Positions 59,227-64,000 of a stretch of 64,000 nucleotides of DNA are shown here, in pieces. Each line of letters begins with the position of its first letter. The stretch's first letter is position 1. The notes beneath the pieces were generated by a model. It had not been told where the DNA came from and did no database searches. It saw only the letters and a list, made by a program, of their open reading frames with translations. Where the stretch lies: contig CP136065.1 of NCBI GenBank assembly GCA_032622095.1, forward strand, positions 62,229,094 to 62,293,093. Reading direction: 5' to 3'. The position numbers and the translations under genes are program-made. The stretch comes from Siphonodentalium dalli (Eukaryota; Mollusca; Scaphopoda; Gadilida; Siphonodentaliidae).

Positions 59227-62200
59227 CACTGTGTAGGAACTGTTACATCGGAAGTCGTTCTATCGCCGGTTTGTGATGGTTCTTGACTGATTTGTGACGG
59301 TTCCTTATGATCGAAATTATACATTTTTGCGACTTTTTTACAGTTAAAGCGCAATTTTGGAGACACCTAGCTGATAATTTGATAATTTTTCCATTCCCCT
59401 CACAATCGGTGGCCCAAACGAGCGTAACAATAAAGAAAATTCCATTTTGCGATTTATAACAACGAAGAAAACCGCGAATATTTGTTTGGGTTCTCTCCTG
59501 ATCGAGTCGGTTCTCTCCCAAATTAATCGGGTTATACGGGTAATAATATAGCTAATATTTGGCAGAATAATGGTTCAAACTAACCATGTTATGAAATTAG
59601 CCAAAGATAAACACAACACAATATGCATTAAGTTGAAATTTGCACAAATTGTCATCAATTTCTATTAATTACACTGCATTCCTATGCTTATTCAATAACC
59701 TGTGTTACGCCTTTCAAAATTCACCAAGTCGCCAGCTAGTTTGAAAAATAACGCGTTTTGCAGGCTCAACATTTCCATGAGTCAATAGCCGATTAACTAC
59801 AGTGCATTTCATAGCGCTGGACTTTGGAATGCGTGAGCGTAGACGGGAGTTATCTGTTTTGTATTTTATGTTGTCTATTTTCGTAGACGCATTTTTATCA
59901 GCAAAAAGCCAATAAATAAGACGTTAAAAGTTCACTGACACCCATACATTGTTCTGATTACGCAATTTAAGAAGTTTATGTTGGGTATCCGCTTGCTGGA
60001 TGCTGATTATATAGGTTAGGTGCTAGAATTTGTTATTTCTTCATCGCACTTGTTCTGCTGTTCAGGATAATCTGACCGGCAATCACTCAGGGTTTTTCTA
60101 ACTTCTAAGCTTCTAGACAGTGAAGCCATGCCACTCAGGTTCCTGTTAAGCGATACCTGATTGCAACCAATCATGCAATTAATTGTATCCACTTGCCTGT
60201 AATGGGGAATAATTGTTTTATATTAGTAAAGGCTACCTTTTGTAATATTATAGAAAATGAAAATTGGATGAAGTGAAAGTAAAAATTATTTGGTCAACCG
60301 CCTTTGACTTTCTATAGCAGTCGCCTGGAACATGTAACAGTCCTTCGAATTTGGAAAACGTAGGTGCGCGATATATCGCTCGGAGCTTTTGGGATTTGCG
60401 CGCGCCTTTTTTGAGGGAGCACAATTCAAATTATCATCGATGAAATGATTACTGAATAAATACAAACTCAAGTATAATGATACACACGTATAATTCCAAG
60501 TGTGGCAACAGAAACAGAAATAAAAACATGTTTATATTATACAATAGTCCACATGATAATAACATCAACAATCCCGGTGAATCTGATCACGGTAATTAGT
60601 CGACTTCCGCCTCTGAGAGCGCATGCTCATCAGACTCGATTAAAGCTTCAAACTCGGAAGTGGAATCCGAATCGCTACCCGAATCAGATTGCCAGGGAGC
60701 AAACTACTTTTAAAATTTTGATTAGTATATAGCTAGTCAATTATTGTAATTGAATAGCATCCATTCCGAATTGAATAGCTATTTTTATGGGCCTAATATC
60801 TCGGTGAATTAAAAGTAATAATGTCACACCTGTGAATTACGTCCCAGTGAGCACACGCGACAGCTTGTCTGGGACTAATTTGTCACATATTATCTTTAGA
60901 ATTAGCGCTTTTTAGATTGCACACTTTTGCCCTTTTAGGCAGTGTCACCATCACTATCCGACATGAATGATGATACAGTATAAACCCTAATCTAATATTC
61001 AAATGAATCGGCGAATCCCGCATGCCGAAACATCAAACGAGGCCGCCAATGAATTGACACGCTTTTTGCGGGAACTCGCACGTGCAGCAGTTGTGATGAG
61101 GTGTCACCCCAATCATTGAGTGCGAAAGACGCCGCTTTGATCTTTGTTACCAGGTTCGTAATCAACGTCATCCCTGCTGAGAAAGATACATGGTGAATAG
61201 TCTTGTCGGCGTTTAACCATTGCTGTGTTGTTTGTTAAAATCTCGTTCACTGGTTGCAATTTCCGAGGCGCGCATTTGAAATTTTCGGCGTACGCATTTA
61301 ATAACTCGCTGGTTTTTAGATCCGCGCGCGCCAAGGCGCGCAAGCGCATTTGCGCGCCTCAAAATCGAAGGACTGATGTAAGATCATCCCCGGGGCAACT
61401 GGTCTTGGGCATGAGTAGTCACGCATCCTCGGGGATATTCCGGAATGTAAATACGGTTACCTTTAAAAGTAACTCAATCAGCCAATGGAAGTTTTACAAA
61501 ATCATGTGACTATTGGTCAAAGAGTACAAGTGAAGTCGGCCGCATGTGAAGTCGACCCAATATGAAGATGGCCCAATACGAAGACGACCCGACGCGAAGT
61601 CGACCCCGATGATTAGATAGGAATTGAATATTGTTTTAAATGAGCGCGGTGGACAATTACACTTTAAAAAACGAACACATTATTATTAAATAATAACATA
61701 AGTAAGGCCTTTCCTTTGTCAGTGTTGTAAAATCAAACTAAGGGAACAATTTCAAATTTCCAACCATGCAATCTAGTGTAAGGTATGAAATTTGTAACTG
61801 TTGAAAAATTTGACCAAAGTTGGAGGCAGACACCAATTAAGCACCCATCTCTGATCAAGCCCCGGGGCCCTCCCCACCACCCATATCCCTTGGCTACGCC
61901 ATAACATATCAATGATTCAGTTGAACGTGATCTCATAAGATATGTTCGTGTCTGGGCGACAAACATGCGTAAATGTCCCTTATAGTCGGGACTTTCGAGG
62001 AAGAAATATCTAGGTGCTGGCATCGAAACATTGTCCCACCTGGATCTTTCAATCAAGGCCCTGTATTAATTAAATGAATACCATTTCATAATCTTTTGAG
62101 AGTAGATTTATATTACCATTGGTTATTTATATAGGCAGGCATGATTATGATATTATACCCCTCGGGACTTTCAATATTTGGTTTCTGCCAATTAAAATCA

Positions 62201-62835
62201 CTTACTATTACTATTAGGTATTTATTGTATTATTTCTTAATATACCTGTTGTATTATGTAAATGGCATAAGCTACAGTCATTATCTGGTTTAAAATGTCA
62301 GATACACAAGACAATATTCGGACCAAAGTGCAGAAATCGTTCGAATAAATCTCATACCAGTATATAGAATCGCCATGATTGGGTTGAAATAGAACCGTAA
62401 CATGCACACGTGTTGATTATGAGGCTACTGTTCAAAATTGTCAACCGCTATCGGGATATTTTCTCAGCTATTTTACAGAAGAATAACATGGGTATAGTTT
62501 ACACTCAGTGTTCGTGTTCAGAATGCATTTCATATTTTATACGCCACCAAAAACAAAGGAATTGCGTTTACTTGGCTTGATTTTCAGTGATAATTTACTC
62601 GTTAATTCCGAGTTAATTGTGATGTAGAGTTCAGGTTTCGATAACACGGCACTTCTGCAGCCTCTATTCATTCAGGAAAGTATAATACATTCAAGATATC
62701 TATAATTATGCGTGATTTTGTCCCGAAAATGATTATTTTTAATCATAAGGAACCGTAACAAATCAGTCAAGAACCATCACAATACCGGCGATAGAACGAC
62801 TTCCGATATAACAGTTCCTACAGTGCTACACACTG
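59227..62835. mobile_element. 3.6-kb hAT-like element in the SRA1 intron
   Basis: AATATACC flanks both ends (59219-59226 and 62836-62843). Ends are CACTGTGTAGGAACTG and the complement of CAGTGTGTAG...GGAACTG; the right end carries an extra 8 bases. Inverted similarity runs inward about 75 bp ('ttctatcgccggt', 'gatggttcttgactgattt'). 8-bp duplication and CA-TG ends fit hAT. GC-rich CGCGCG-containing stretches at 60360-60420 and 61320-61370 and a short tandem repeat at 61531 lie inside. No transposase or known gene was recognised. Confidence 0.85.
61531..61612. repeat. 16-17-bp imperfect tandem repeat, five units
   Basis: Units vary around TGAAGTCGACCCAATA: 'tgaagtcggccgcatg', 'tgaagtcgacccaatat', 'gaagatggcccaatac', 'gaagacgacccgacgc', 'gaagtcgaccccgatg'. 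Confidence 0.85.
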
Positions 62836-62843
62836 AATATACC

Positions 62844-63900
62844 ACTACCCACCATCTACCATTCAGCCTTATGACAGACAAAGCATTCATTAGTGTTAAT
62901 CCTCATTACTGTTTTATTGCATTTGTTTGAGAGTGCACTGTCATGAGTGCCTTTTGTTACCCATTAAGCTGTATAACCTAATCTATTAGCAGATACTATA
63001 AATTTGATTCTCATGTCGCTTCCGTTATAAAATCAATTTGGGTTTTTAACTAGATATCCGATTTTGGGGTAAAAAAAAACTTTGGCCAAACAGGGCCAAA
63101 TAGAATTTTTTTGGCCATTTTCGAAAACAATTAGCCTTTGGCCAATTTGCCCTATGACAGCGTGAACCCCGAGCTTTCGTATCACATACTCATAAATCAT
63201 AATAGAACTGTTTTGTCAGGGACATGACTGATTTTGGCATAGAATATCAATGGATTGCTCAATTCTCCACACCATGAGGATGTACGAATAATGGTACTCC
63301 TTGAAATAAAGGACAAGTAATTCATATTCCTAGCTGTCCACAGATTAATTTCCAAAACGTTTGGTAAATATTGAGCTCACCATTACAAAACTTTTCTCCT
63401 TGGGTATTGTTCGAATTCATTTTGGTTCCAGTCCCCTTCCGTCCCCCTTCTCTGTAGGTTATCTCTTCCCTGAAATATTTTTTTTTCAGACATCTAGAAA
63501 TCGGTGTTTTACTCTGTCAGTCTGTCACAGCATCCAAGAAGTTTTTGTTTTCCAGAGAAAAAAATATATCTGAACTCGGGACAGTAAAACTTGCTTATAA
63601 ACTTTGAATATTCAGGACTTTTCCCTGTGGGAGACTCACATATATAAGAGAATTCCCTGGCACAGGATCTTTAATGCTGCACCAGCGCAGCTCCTGTTAT
63701 GAAAGGGTTAATTATTGAGAATTTTATAGTGACATTGCCACAGCATCGCATTTTGCCATTACAACAATATTCCTACACTCATCGTTCATTCCGCCCAAAT
63801 GTCATTGTCATAATTAAATAGTATTTAAAATTAAGTGGTTGTACATGTATATTTACAATAAACCCTCACAATTTCACAAAGCTTTCTTCTATCAACACAG
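62844..63900 (+). other. SRA1 intron, 3' part
   Basis: Contains a right half of the TTAA hairpin MITE family (about 63620-63707, with CTCCTGTTATGAAAGGG and TTAA at 63708). Otherwise no feature before the acceptor ATCAACACAG at 63900. Confidence 0.5.
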
Positions 63901-64000
63901 GTCAATCCGATTCTTCTAGATTACCTCCCCCTATGATGTTCATCCCAACCAGTCCAAATAGAGAGGTGACAACCAACACAGAGACATCATCTGCTCCACA
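63901..64000 (+). CDS. SRA1: SRA1 coding exon, cut by the window end
   Basis: The acceptor CTTCTATCAACACAG is followed by GT, completing a Gly codon with the G of exon 57894-58046. The frame stays open to the window edge and reads Q-S-D-S-S-R-L-P-P-P-M-M-F-I-P-T-S-P. This parallels the human proline-rich linker (P-P-P-M-G-P-P-P-P) that follows the N-terminal motif. The conserved helical SRA1 domain should follow beyond the window. The intron in between is 5,854 bp, over half of it the hAT-like element. Confidence 0.85.

Overview
The window is intron-rich, repeat-rich animal nuclear DNA. Protein matches to metazoan gene families, kilobase introns packed with short DNA-transposon derivatives, tandem satellites and 5S-rRNA-like pieces suggest a marine invertebrate, perhaps a mollusc. 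The species call is inference; the animal origin is secure because three conserved animal genes can be read exon by exon with consistent splice sites and phases. No prokaryotic gene organisation or CRISPR array was seen, and no tRNA was found.

Gene layout. (1) METAP1, plus strand: the last two coding exons (6839-6904 and 11350-11516). Earlier exons lie left of the window or were not found. (2) TMEM192, minus strand, converging on METAP1: five exons (44052-44204, 34374-34605, 33561-33713, 30227-30335, 28834-28969) join in frame to 260 codons plus stop. Only a short first coding exon is missing. (3) SRA1, plus strand, divergent from TMEM192: the N-terminal exon 57894-58046 and the start of the next exon at 63901, cut by the window end. 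The genes are unrelated in pathway: cytosolic methionine aminopeptidase, lysosomal/late-endosomal membrane protein, steroid-receptor RNA activator protein.

Most unusual content. Both METAP1 and TMEM192 carry tandem arrays grown from an exon-intron boundary. In TMEM192 a 46-bp unit holding a complete 3' splice site (branch-like TTTTAAC, pyrimidine tract, CAG) plus the first codons of exon 34374-34605 is repeated about 99 times (34566-39118), directly abutting the exon. In METAP1 an 80-bp unit holding the 3' end of exon 6839-6904 plus its 5' splice site is repeated about 10 times. That array was later split by a hAT-like insertion with an exact 8-bp target duplication.

Rest of the window. 1-4.8 kb: a large element with terminal inverted repeats. 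5.1-5.5 kb: a TA-flanked MITE. 7.0-10.0 kb: a hAT-like element carrying a nested foldback element with a roughly 160-bp satellite. 11.6-28 kb: MITEs, a 640-bp inverted repeat flanking 3.3 kb that includes a 2-kb minisatellite, TTAA-flanked hairpin MITEs and other short elements. 28.8-44.2 kb: TMEM192 with its satellites and a Helitron-like element ending 33 bp from a splice donor. 44.2-57.9 kb: no confident gene; several tandem repeats, 5S-derived segments, MITEs and a Mutator-like element with a 9-bp target duplication. 58.0-63.9 kb: an SRA1 intron with a 3.6-kb hAT-like element. All boundaries and identities come from reading by eye; no database search was run.
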